The notes below the pieces were generated by a model. It did no database searches and was not told where the DNA came from. It was given only the letters and a program-made list of their open reading frames with translations. DNA of 32,331 nt, from positions 1-32,331 of the forward strand of contig JACQRZ010000015.1 in NCBI GenBank assembly GCA_016206235.1, written 5' to 3'. Within the stretch, counting starts at the first letter, position 1; each line of letters begins with the position of its first letter. Both the position numbers and the translations under genes were made by a program. The stretch is from Candidatus Uhrbacteria bacterium (GTDB taxonomy: Bacteria > Patescibacteriota > Patescibacteriia > JACQRZ01). Of this stretch, positions 1 to 8,100 are shown in pieces.

Positions 1-498
1 GAGCAGACACTGCTCGTTCGCTTCTCCTCGTCCTTCGAACCAGTCATGGTACGATCCGTCGTACTGCAGCATCTCACCAAACGCATCTTTTCTTTTTCGC
101 CATGAATGGTGCTCAGACTTACTCTTGTTTTTGCGAGGATTCCACAGACCCTCGACTATCTGGATTGCACGGATGGTTTTGGGATCATGGACGATGCCAT
201 GAATCTCAGAGAGTTTTTCTGCAGCAAAGGTGGGACCGAAGTCGGGGTACTTCTTGTGAAGAAGATCTGCGATCTTCTTTTTCTCTTTTTCGGGCACCCG
301 GTGGTGCCCGGGTTTTCCGCGGTTACCGTGGACGAGACCGGCAGGGCCGTGTGCTGCGAATCTCTTTTTTAAGGTGCGAACCTGGCGTTTTGTGAGCGAG
401 AGAAGCTCTGCTGCTTTGGTGCCGTTCATTTCTTTTCTCTGCAATCTGCCGAGCACATCTACTCGGTCAATTTCCTTTTGTGACATAGTGAGGGTCAT
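1..498 (-). CDS. Transposase, ISNCY-like, N-terminal part (runs off left edge)
   Basis: An uninterrupted minus-strand frame of 166 codons runs from ATG at 498 (an in-frame ATG at 486 is an alternative) to base 1. Read from 498 it begins MTLTMSQKEIDRV, followed by a helix-turn-helix region (KAAELLSLTKRQVRTLKKR, about residues 30-48), then a basic segment, and ends in the start of a DDE catalytic core (GEMLQYDGSYHDWFEGRG, about residues 142-159). The Asp of QYDGS would be the first catalytic acid. This order and the DGSYHDWFEGRG motif are typical of ISNCY/IS1202-type transposases. The rest of the protein and the other IS end lie outside the window. The terminal repeats of the element lie directly upstream (501-590). 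No frameshift or stop is seen in the visible part, so the element may be intact. Confidence 0.85.
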   Translation of the reverse strand, partial: MTLTMSQKEIDRVDVLGRLQRKEMNGTKAAELLSLTKRQVRTLKKRFAAHGPAGLVHGNRGKPGHHRVPEKEKKKIADLLHKKYPDFGPTFAAEKLSEIHGIVHDPKTIRAIQIVEGLWNPRKNKSKSEHHSWRKRKDAFGEMLQYDGSYHDWFEGRGEANEQCLL

Positions 499-500
499 AC

Positions 501-526
501 TGGAACCATGATGAATCATGGTTCCA
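501..526. repeat. Perfect 12-bp inverted repeat just upstream of the transposase start
   Basis: Bases 501-512 and 515-526 are perfect reverse complements (TGGAACCATGAT / ATCATGGTTCCA) separated by two bases. The palindrome ends only 2 nt before the transposase ATG at 498. It could be a transposase- or repressor-binding operator, or an RNA hairpin limiting translation of the transposase. Which of these applies cannot be told from sequence. Confidence 0.8.
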
Positions 527-539
527 TCCTACCAGGGGT

Positions 540-590
540 AGGAAGTTTTAATTTCCCTCAACTAGGAAGTTATCATTTCCGTGGGACAGG
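540..590. mobile_element. IS terminal region with two transposase-site-like repeats
   Basis: Two related 17-bp repeats occur 24 bp apart at 540-556 (AGGAAGTTTTAATTTCC) and 564-580 (AGGAAGTTATCATTTCC), followed by GTGGGACAGG. Each is a partial palindrome (GGAA ... TTCC). Their position between the transposase start and unrelated intergenic sequence fits the outer end of the insertion sequence, with the tip near 590. The exact tip and any target duplication cannot be set because the other end is not in the window. Confidence 0.6.
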
Positions 591-598
591 AAAAAAAT

Positions 599-740
599 GT
601 ATATAGTATTTAGTGCTTGGTATTTAGTATTAAAGGAGAAAGGGTTTTCGTTTTAAATAAAAAAAAGCTCCTTCAGAATTTCTGAAAGAGCTCACCAAAT
701 AACCCTCAATACCAACTACTATATACTACATACTAAATAC
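599..740. repeat. Intergenic heptad array pair (TATNTAG units) enclosing a terminator
   Basis: The left array at 599-631 and the right array at 708-740 are each built of 7-nt units close to TATNTAG when the right one is read on the minus strand. As an inverted pair, 25 of 33 positions match. The pair encloses the terminator at 666-692. The right array overlaps the stop codon (719-721) and last codons of the subtilase remnant. Confidence 0.7.
651..692 (-). terminator. Rho-independent terminator after the subtilase remnant
   Basis: Bases 666-677 and 681-692 form a 12-bp stem with one mismatch (a G-U pair in one of the two transcript directions) and a 3-nt loop. On the minus strand it is followed by a run of T residues (665 down to about 651), so it terminates leftward transcription. 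Confidence 0.85.
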
Positions 741-1315
741 CCCACGTTAGATCCGATCAGCTCGGACAATAGGTTCTTGGTGAAGACCTGATGGGTCGAT
801 ATGTCCTGCTCCGAAAAGTTCGCCTGTGTGTTGAAGCGCATTTCGTATATCTGACCATTTTGAACCCGGGTTTTTTTGATATACAACGCCACGATGCCAG
901 CAACATGCGGAGCCGCCATACTGGTTCCATTCATAGAGCAGTAGGCGCTTCCTCTACATGTGGAGTAGACGTTTACGCCTGGCCCACCAATGTCAACCAC
1001 AGAGCCGTAGCTACTGAATCGTGCAAAAGTGTCGTCTGCGCCTTGGGAGGTGGCAGAACCTTTGCCGCCTGCTCCATATGATTGTGATACCAGCATCGCG
1101 CGCTTTACAGATTGAGCAATGGAGGTAATGGCGTCGGAGTAATTCGGAACGTCGTCGTTAAAGACGACGATGTAGCGATTCTTAATGATTTCAGAACTTG
1201 AGTCTTGTACATCATACGAATCGGGAGGAGTAAGAGCGATTGCCGGCAAGACATTCGAAAAGAAAAAAAGAGAAAGAAGCGGTAGGGCAATGGCTCGTGA
1301 AAGACCATTCTTCAT
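719..1315 (-). pseudogene. Subtilisin-like (S8) protease remnant, internally deleted
   Basis: The frame encodes 198 residues. It starts with a signal peptide (hydrophobic about 8-27), then a fragment resembling an inhibitor-I9 prodomain (RYIVVFNDDV, about 48-57), and jumps directly to the last third of an S8 catalytic domain: GADDTFARFSSYG, VDIGGPGVNVYST and the serine motif NGTSMAAPHVAG. The catalytic Asp and His motifs and the oxyanion Asn are absent, so it cannot work as a subtilase. An in-frame internal deletion explains this. The final residues are read from an intergenic repeat array, another sign of decay. A complete S8 protease is encoded at 25364-27430, but its serine motif (SGTSLSTATVSG) is clearly different, so the remnant is not a recent copy of it. 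A small secreted protein of other function is possible but unlikely. Confidence 0.7.
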
Positions 1316-1550
1316 ACATCTTATTCATATTCATGACTAAGATGTGAAGAAAATTTTTAAGGCACGACAAAAAACGCGATGAATAATCGTTTTTAAAAGC
1401 GACAAGCTTCTTTAAAGACGAGACGTATTCAATATCAAAAGAGATTTTTGTACCTACAGAACACTGCGTAAAGAGCTCTGCATTTTTCGTTCACAAAACC
1501 ACACTAGAGGTAATACGCCTGCTAAACGGGTTTTGTTTTACTACTTACAA

Positions 1551-2135
1551 CTATTTAATGATTTTATCAACAAGACCATAGCTGAGCGCTTCTTCGGCCA
1601 TAAGGAAATAGTCGCGCTCTGTGTCTTTTTCAATTTTTTCAAATGGTTGCCCCGTGTGCTTAGCGAGAATATCGTTGAGCCGTTTTTTGATTCGTAATAT
1701 ATGCTCAGAACGAATTTTTATATCCGTTGCTTGGCCTTCAAATCCACCCATTACTTGGTGAATCATGACTTCGGAGTTGGGAAGTACAAAGCGCTTGCCT
1801 TTCTGTCCTGCTGCGAGCAGCACGGCGCCCATAGATGCTGCCATGCCAATGCAAATGGTTGAGACATCGGGTTTGATGTACTGCATAGTATCGTAAATGG
1901 CAAGCCCTGCTGTTACCGAGCCGCCAGGAGAGTTGATATAGAGCTTAATATCTTTTTCCTTATCTTCACTTTCAAGGAAGAGCAGTTGTGCAATAATCGT
2001 ATTGGCAATATTGTCATCAATAGCATCGCCCAAGAAGACAATGCGTTCTTTGAGTAGGCGAGAGTAGATATCGTATGCCCGTTCGCCGCCATGTGTTTTT
2101 TCAATAACGGTTGGGATGAGTTGATAGTTTTTCAT
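1551..2135 (-). CDS. clpP: ATP-dependent Clp protease proteolytic subunit ClpP
   Basis: 194 residues, the normal length for ClpP without a long propeptide. The catalytic triad is visible: Ser101 in GMAASMGAVLLAAG, His126 in MIHQVMGG and Asp175 in DTERDYF. The INSPGGSV segment (68-75) and the C-terminal YGLVDKII are also conserved. ClpP forms a double-heptamer chamber in the cytoplasm that degrades proteins fed by ClpX-type ATPases, including proteins tagged by the tmRNA found at 11583-11982. No Clp ATPase gene is in the window. It is third in the infB-rbfA-clpP direction, separated from rbfA by a heptad array instead of a promoter I can recognise. The ATG at 2135 lies 5 nt from that array and no Shine-Dalgarno sequence is obvious. 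Confidence 0.97.
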   Translation of the reverse strand: MKNYQLIPTVIEKTHGGERAYDIYSRLLKERIVFLGDAIDDNIANTIIAQLLFLESEDKEKDIKLYINSPGGSVTAGLAIYDTMQYIKPDVSTICIGMAASMGAVLLAAGQKGKRFVLPNSEVMIHQVMGGFEGQATDIKIRSEHILRIKKRLNDILAKHTGQPFEKIEKDTERDYFLMAEEALSYGLVDKIIK

Positions 2136-2140
2136 ATCGA

Positions 2141-2209
2141 GGGTTTAGGGTTTAGGGTTTAGGGTTTAGGGTTTGAACTATACCCTATACCCTACACGCT
2201 ATACCCTAA
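2141..2209. repeat. Intergenic heptad array pair (TTTAGGG / TATAGGG units)
   Basis: Bases 2141-2174 are almost five perfect copies of GGGTTTA. Bases 2178-2209, read on the opposite strand, are heptads close to TATAGGG. The two arrays match at 27 of 32 positions as an inverted pair with a spacer of only 3 nt. The element fills the whole gap between rbfA and clpP, and the rbfA stop codon (2206-2208) lies inside it. Confidence 0.85.
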
Positions 2210-2544
2210 TTTTCATGATTGATTATATCAAAAATTTCTTCAACCTGCTCAGTTTCATCTTGGACGTTTTTTACAAACGATATGCGTGGTACGTAATGCA
2301 TCTCGAGCGTGTGGTTAAGTGTATCTTGAATATGTCCAGCTGATTTTTTGAGCTGTTTTAAAACGCTACCAGTATATTTTTCCGGTGTTACTGCAATAGA
2401 AACGGTCGCGTGCTTAAGATCGCCAGTCGCTTTCACCTTTGTTATAGTGACGATTGAATTTTTTGGAAATTCTAGCTCACGGACAAGAATGTTGCCCAAC
2501 TCTTGTTTGAGCAGCTCTTGTACTTTTAAAAGACGGTCAGACAT
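2206..2544 (-). CDS. rbfA: 30S ribosome-binding factor A
   Basis: 112 residues, the usual RbfA size. The start (MSDRLLKVQELLKQELGNIL), the VTITKV strand, HATVSI and the C-terminal part (HIQDTLNHTLEMHYVPRISF) follow the KH-like fold of RbfA, including the conserved R-I-S/P-x-F region. RbfA binds the immature 30S subunit near helix 1 of 16S rRNA and is needed for its final maturation. Its place directly after infB is the classic arrangement. The ATG at 2544 is 2 nt away from the neighbouring heptad array; no clear ribosome binding site is seen. Confidence 0.93.
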   Translation of the reverse strand: MSDRLLKVQELLKQELGNILVRELEFPKNSIVTITKVKATGDLKHATVSIAVTPEKYTGSVLKQLKKSAGHIQDTLNHTLEMHYVPRISFVKNVQDETEQVEEIFDIINHEN

Positions 2545-2546
2545 AT

Positions 2547-2611
2547 GAGTGGTAAGTGATCAGTGTTGAGTGGAAAGACTCTCGTCACTATTCACTCGAC
2601 ACTCGTCACTC
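2547..2611. repeat. Intergenic heptad array pair (AGTGNNN units), infB-rbfA gap
   Basis: AGTG occurs at 2548, 2555, 2562 and 2569 and its complement CACT at 2586, 2593, 2600 and 2607, each exactly 7 nt apart. The three bases between them differ from unit to unit. The two four-unit arrays are inverted relative to each other, so they could form a long imperfect hairpin. The element fills the gap between the infB stop and the rbfA start. Confidence 0.9.
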
Positions 2612-2613
2612 CG

Positions 2614-4608
2614 TTATTCAAGTGTTCTTTGGATTTTTTCCTCTTTGTAGGCGCGGACAATATCACCCACTTGTGCGAGAGGTCTTCCTTCAAGACGCAT
2701 ACCAATCTCTTGTCCTGACTCAGCTCGAGGTATTTCCTGCTTACCTGATTGCAGTCGTGCAATTTTTGCTTCCGTTACCACCATATCATTACGTACGATG
2801 TGAACCTTATTTTTTGGTTCAAGCGTGCCTTCAAGCACAACACCGCCAACGATTTGAGCATTGCTTTCTGTGCGAAAGACTGCCAAAATTTTTACACTTC
2901 CAAGTACGGTTCGAGAAATTTCTGGGGCAAGCAACTCCTCAATGCGTGTCTTGACATCATCAAGAAGTTCATAAATGATCTTGTAGATTTTGATTTCAAC
3001 GTTTTTTTCTGATGCGAGCTGTGCCGCGCTGGAGGTGGCAGTTACATGAAACCCGGCGATAAACGCTTTTGTTGCTTCAGCGCGTAGCACGTCTGCTGAC
3101 GTGACAGCGCCAAGATCCTTTGAAATAATTTTTACCTTTACTTCAGGGTTGTCGATCTTAAAGAGCGCGTTTGCGATTGCCTCCAGCGATCCAAGCGTAT
3201 CTGTTTTGAGTATGAGGTTTACTGCCTTTTCACCTTCTTTGCGCGATTCGGCGCGCGGTGAAACAACAACAGCACCGGATGAGATTTTTCTACCTTCTTT
3301 TTCAACTGTTTTTGGCAAGGTTTTCATGCCAAATACAATATATCCAACGACTGGCGCTTGTTTGAAGCCGATAATTTTGACTGGCTGGCTTGGCAGTGCG
3401 TGGGCAAGAGATTTGCCAAGATGATCTTTCATGGCGCGAACTTTGCCGTAGTAGATGTTATCAATAACCAAATGATCGTTTTGCGAGAGCTGGCCATTTT
3501 GCACAAGAATAGTTGCAACCGGACCTTCGTTTTTGTCGATATGCGACTCAATCACCGTGCCAACTGTAGTGCCTTTGGGGTGAGCAAGAATTTTTTCTTT
3601 TTCCATGTCCGCAACAAGCAGGATCATATCTAGGAGGTCATCGATGCCAGTGCCTTCTTTTGCAGAGACCCCTACGCACGTTGTCTTTCCGCCCCAATCC
3701 TCTGGAATGAGGCCATGGTCTGAAAGTTCGCGTTTGACCCGCTCGAGATTGGCGTCGGGCTTATCGATCTTGTTGATAGCAACAAGAAGGGGAATGCCTG
3801 CCGCTTTGATGATTTTTATCGCCTCAACGGTTTGCGGTTTTACGCCATCGTCTGCGGCAACGACCAAGATAGCAATGTCAGCGATTTTTGCTCCTCTGGA
3901 GCGCATAGTGGTAAACGCTTCGTGGCCGGGCGTGTCAATAAAGGTAATAATGTGATCCTCGTTCGTGCCTTTTCGTTTTTTGGTAACTTGGTAGGCACCA
4001 ATGTGTTGGGTAATACCGCCTGATTCAGAGGCAATAACATTGGCTGAACGGATTTTGTCAAGGAGTGTTGTTTTGCCATGATCAACATGCCCCATAATCA
4101 CAGTAACCGGAGGGCGGTGAATAAGTGATTCTTTTTTCTCTGCTGCCAACACCTCCTTAATAGGGTCGGCTAGTGTGATGAAATCTTCCCCGCCTTCCTC
4201 TTCTTGTTTTTTTTCAGGAACAAAACCTAAATCTTCAGCAATAATAGCCGCGGTGTCGTAGTCGATTTTTTCGTTGAGCGCGGCTAAAATGCCGTTATTC
4301 ATGAGCGTTTTAATAAGTTTTGTTACTGGAATATTGAGTGCAACAGCAAAATCGCGAACAGTTATTACTGCCGACAGCTCCACGCGTGGCTTCACCGTTG
4401 GTTCAGGAGCAGAGGTTTGTTCCTGCACGTCAGGAGATTTTTTAATGAGAAGGTGTTGGTATTGGCTCCAGTTTTTAATAATCTTTGAGGCAAGCGAATC
4501 GTCAATTTTAATTGCGCGTTGCCCCACATCAAAGCCCATCTGCGGCAATACTTCGTGCAGTTGGCTAGTGGTAATCTTCAATTTTCGCGCAAGTTCGCTG
4601 ATGTTCAT
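2614..4608 (-). CDS. infB: Translation initiation factor IF-2
   Basis: 664 residues, short for IF-2 because the long linker of many bacteria is missing. Two IF2_N-like modules lie at about 1-47 and 78-130. The GTPase domain carries G1 GHVDHGKT (173-180), G3 DTPGHE (225-230), G4 NKID (279-282) and G5 SAKEGTG (315-321). Translation-factor beta-barrel and C-terminal domains follow; the C-terminal region ends in residues such as GMRLEGRPLAQVGDIVRAY. IF-2 brings initiator tRNA to the 30S subunit and promotes subunit joining. It is the first gene of the infB-rbfA-clpP group. Upstream lies an AGTGNNN heptad array (4615-4676) and then the divergent gene at 4793. I do not see a convincing promoter for it on the minus strand. 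Confidence 0.98.
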   Translation of the reverse strand: MNISELARKLKITTSQLHEVLPQMGFDVGQRAIKIDDSLASKIIKNWSQYQHLLIKKSPDVQEQTSAPEPTVKPRVELSAVITVRDFAVALNIPVTKLIKTLMNNGILAALNEKIDYDTAAIIAEDLGFVPEKKQEEEGGEDFITLADPIKEVLAAEKKESLIHRPPVTVIMGHVDHGKTTLLDKIRSANVIASESGGITQHIGAYQVTKKRKGTNEDHIITFIDTPGHEAFTTMRSRGAKIADIAILVVAADDGVKPQTVEAIKIIKAAGIPLLVAINKIDKPDANLERVKRELSDHGLIPEDWGGKTTCVGVSAKEGTGIDDLLDMILLVADMEKEKILAHPKGTTVGTVIESHIDKNEGPVATILVQNGQLSQNDHLVIDNIYYGKVRAMKDHLGKSLAHALPSQPVKIIGFKQAPVVGYIVFGMKTLPKTVEKEGRKISSGAVVVSPRAESRKEGEKAVNLILKTDTLGSLEAIANALFKIDNPEVKVKIISKDLGAVTSADVLRAEATKAFIAGFHVTATSSAAQLASEKNVEIKIYKIIYELLDDVKTRIEELLAPEISRTVLGSVKILAVFRTESNAQIVGGVVLEGTLEPKNKVHIVRNDMVVTEAKIARLQSGKQEIPRAESGQEIGMRLEGRPLAQVGDIVRAYKEEKIQRTLE

Positions 4609-4614
4609 CGACAG

Positions 4615-4676
4615 AGTGTTAAGTGGAGAGTGTTAAGTGGAGAGTGTGGGCCACTCATCACTCTTCACTCATTAAC
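4615..4676. repeat. Intergenic heptad array pair (AGTGNNN units) upstream of infB
   Basis: Five contiguous exact 7-nt units beginning AGTG start at 4615, 4622, 4629, 4636 and 4643. The inverted partner has CACT at 4652, 4659 and 4666. The unit type is the same as at 2547-2611 and 28543-28615. The array starts 6 nt upstream of the infB ATG. Confidence 0.9.
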
Positions 4677-4726
4677 TAATATGATTGATAGTATGCGTAA
4701 AAATAAGGAAAATGTCAATTCAAGGA

Positions 4727-4756
4727 TTGTTGTTGATCTTTTATTTTCGTGATAAT
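4727..4756 (+). promoter_or_regulatory. Candidate sigma-70-type promoter for the 4793 gene
   Basis: A TTGTTG box (4727-4732) and a GATAAT box (4751-4756) are separated by 18 nt. Transcription would begin near 4763, about 30 nt before the ATG at 4793. A TACAAT at 4759-4764 is an alternative -10. Confidence 0.45.
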
Positions 4757-4792
4757 CTTACAATGGATGTGTTCAAATCATAACCTCATAGT

Positions 4793-5128
4793 ATGACCAC
4801 TCAGCAACTTTTACAGGTTAACATTATCGACGAACTCGGGCTTTCAGCATTGCCCGATGATCAAAAGACTCAACTTGTGGCTCAAATCACGACAATCGTC
4901 CAAAAGTCGGTTATGATCAGGATTTACGACGCCTTACGCAAGCAAGACAAAAACGCGCTCAATGCGCTTGTCGAAGAAAAAGGCGTTGAAGACTCATCGG
5001 TCATCGCATTTATTCAAGAAAAAGTACCTGATCTCGGAAAAATATTTGAAGAAGAGATTGCGAATGTGAAGCGAGAGTTGATTGAACAAGTGAAGGGAAA
5101 GAAAAAGACTTCAACTAAAAAGAAGTAG
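4793..5128 (+). CDS. Small DUF5663-like protein
   Basis: 111 residues, no signal peptide or membrane segment. The start IIDELGLSALPDDQKTQLVAQITTI and the helix KSVMIRIYDALRKQDKNALNALVEEKG resemble, to my eye, the small helical DUF5663 proteins common in Patescibacteria; this is recognition by pattern and not a database match. The C-terminus is very basic (KGKKKTSTKKK), which could bind nucleic acid or acidic lipid. The gene ends 3 nt before the start of the 1526-residue gene, so the two are almost certainly co-transcribed. A partner role for the large protein is a reasonable inference. Confidence 0.8.
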   Translation: MTTQQLLQVNIIDELGLSALPDDQKTQLVAQITTIVQKSVMIRIYDALRKQDKNALNALVEEKGVEDSSVIAFIQEKVPDLGKIFEEEIANVKRELIEQVKGKKKTSTKKK

Positions 5129-5131
5129 TGT

Positions 5132-8100
5132 ATGGCACGAGTAGAAGGACAAAAATTAAGGATTGATGAAGAAGCTCTTCGGCAGCATCGCGCACTTGAT
5201 AAGCTCGGAGTTCCGAATCCTGACTTATCCGACTTGGAAAGACAAAAGCCGGGACCTGAGGGGCTTTTTGAAGACGCAAAAGAAGCAGTAAAAACTGCCC
5301 TTGAACGGATGAAAACGATTGGTCGTGTTGCCGATGGTATGGAAAAAAGCGTTGATGCAACAGCCATGCTTAAAGGAATACCAGAAAATATCTACAAAGG
5401 ATGGAAATTTCTTGGCGATATCAATCTTTACAATGACTACCTTAAGCGGGCAGAAGAGGGTAAGGGAGGTACATCTCTTTTTGAAAAAGCATTGTTTGCC
5501 GAACTTATCAAACAAAATACTGATACAGAACACAAAGGTACGTATACAAAGGAACAACTTCAGCAATATCTCAACGAACATTTTGTCGAGTCAGTGGTTT
5601 TGAGATTTCTTTCAGTGCGTAGCTGTATCGGCTTTGGCTTAATGGGTGGCGCAGGAATACTCGGGGCATTAACCGGAGCGATTGAAGGCGCATCGATAAC
5701 AAAAAAAATTGTTGACGGTGTTCGTGGTGGTTTTAGGGCAACTGGCGCTGTTATTGCCACGCATGATTTTAAGAAAGCATACGATACTCAATGGGTTGTT
5801 GAGACAACGGAGTTTTTAGAGCTTCAACGTGATGTTGAAGACTTGAAAGCGTATGGCAAAAAACGCGGTGAATCTCAAGATGGAATAAACGAGGCAGTGG
5901 AAGGCTATTTGCGGGGAGAATTCCGAGCAAAAGCAGAAAAGCGCGGTGTTGGGCTTATAGCAGCTGCAACAGATGCCATTGGCAAAAAGGTGACAGGAAA
6001 AGAAAAAACGGAACAGCAGCTGAATACAGATATCCAAAAGATTGCCGACAAGATGTACAAGCAGTATCGGGATCGCGAAAAGAAGCTGGAAGATCCAAAA
6101 GAAATACAGAAACTCTATACTGAACTCAATGCAGTTGCACAGCAGTGGAAGTTTGGCAGAGAAGAGTTGCCAGCAAAAGACACGAAAGCGGCGACAATCC
6201 AAAAAGAAGGTATTGAATCTAGAAATCAGACTGCAGAAAAGATCGATGCGCTAACACAGGAATATAAACAAGTTCTTGGATGTAGCTTTAATCTAGAAAG
6301 TGCAGTCGATAAACGGCTACGAGCGCGTAAAATCGAGCATCTAGCCGCCGTGGCTGGCGCTGGTACAGCGGCATTTTTTGCGCCTGAAATTATCAAAGGA
6401 TTGAGAGGCGGTTGGGAGTTTGTTGCAGGGAAGCTCTGGTCTGGAGCGCATGAGCAGATGGTAGAGCAGGCGAATCCCCCCGTTGCTGTAGTTGAGTCAA
6501 AAACAATTTCTACCCCAAAGCCCGAGATCAACATGGATCTGAATAAACATGGTACAGGCTTAACATATGCGGAAACCGCTTTTAGACAATATCAAGCAAA
6601 CCCAAAAGTGTTTGGAGGTAAGACACCTGAAGAAGTATTGCGATACATTGCGCACAGTCAAGTGGGAGATAGGGGTTTTGCTGCAGAAAATCAGTTCGCC
6701 AAAGATCTCCATAGTCTTAAAATGATGCCGGGTCAGACTATCTCATGGAATGGTGATTCGGGTGATTATGTTACATTTGAGACCCCGAAGTCTGCAACTC
6801 CGCCGCCAACACCAGGGCCAGAAGCTGCGCCAACACCTCCTCAAACACCGGCGCCAACAACACAGCCAACAAGCACGCCGTTTCAGCCTGCTGTTGCGAG
6901 TGGAAGTCCCACCCCATCTCCGACTCCTGACATGTCAGGGAAAGGATGGGGTACAGGAAGAGAATTTACTGGCCAGAATCCTGAAGTAAGTGCTGTACAA
7001 CCAGAGGAAAAAGGAATTGGCAGGGCTATTCGTGATTGGTGGCACGATTTAACACGAGATCGCGTATCGGGCGCAAAGCCCATTTCTTCTGGCAAAGGCT
7101 GGGGTACCGGTGCCACATACAAAGGCATTAATCCTGACTATCCGGAAAATGTTTCTTCTAGCTTGTCTTCTTCAGGAAGTGAGGCTGTGAAGCCAAGAAG
7201 TTTGTCTGGCGCTGAACAATTGGCAAAGCCAACCGCAGGATTTCCTGGCGAAACTGATCATAGTTTTCCCGACGAGCGTGGTTTTGGGACAGGAGCAACA
7301 TACAAAGGTATCAACCCGGATTATCCAGAACAAATCGATACGCGCTCAGATTTTGAAAAAGGTTGGGGGACAGGCGCAACGTATAAAGGACTTAATCCAG
7401 AGTATGATACAAGAAATGACGTGCCAGATGGAAGAGGCTGGGGAACTGGTCGCACGTATACGGGACCAAATCCAGACGCTTCTAATCAAGAAGCGTGGAA
7501 TGAACCGCAAAAAGTCAGTGTATCGCCAGAGGCAAAAACACCATACGGGCCACCTGTGCAGCCTGAGATGTCAAAAGTTGATCCTGAACTTGTAAAGATT
7601 GCTGTTGCAGCTGAGCAGGCTCATGGCTCTACAATAAAAGTGCTTGTTGAGCAATTGGACAAAACAGGAAAAATTGATTTTGGTAAGACACCAGCTCGGA
7701 CATTCATGGATATAGAAAGATTATGGTCGATTTCTCGCCTAAAAGATCCATCAGATTTTAATGACTTCGATAAGATGGTGCAAAGAGCGCATAAATATGG
7801 ATTCGATCATTTGACTGAAAAAGGTGTACATAAAGTTGATTTCGACGGGAATATGACGATTAAAGAGGCGATTACCAAGGCGTATAGTGAAAATCCGCAA
7901 GCGTTTGGTGGTAAGAATTTTAATCAAGTTTTCCATGATTTAGCCAGACAGTACGGCATATATCCTCCTGAACGACTTCCATCTGAAACGAACGCGACTT
8001 ATCTTACGCGATTACATGCGTTTAACGCCGAGATTCAAAACAAGATTGGAGATATAAAAATGCCAAATGGTCAGCACTTGTACTATTCTTCAAGCAAGGA

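Noticed and set aside
102..395. Plus-strand frames at the left edge
   Set aside because: They are opposite to the transposase frame, which has clear HTH and DDE-type motifs.
2141..2174. Plant-type telomere repeat (TTTAGGG)n suggesting a chromosome end or eukaryotic contamination
   Set aside because: It lies between two bacterial genes, is only about five units long, has a complementary array next to it and belongs to the local series of heptad elements.
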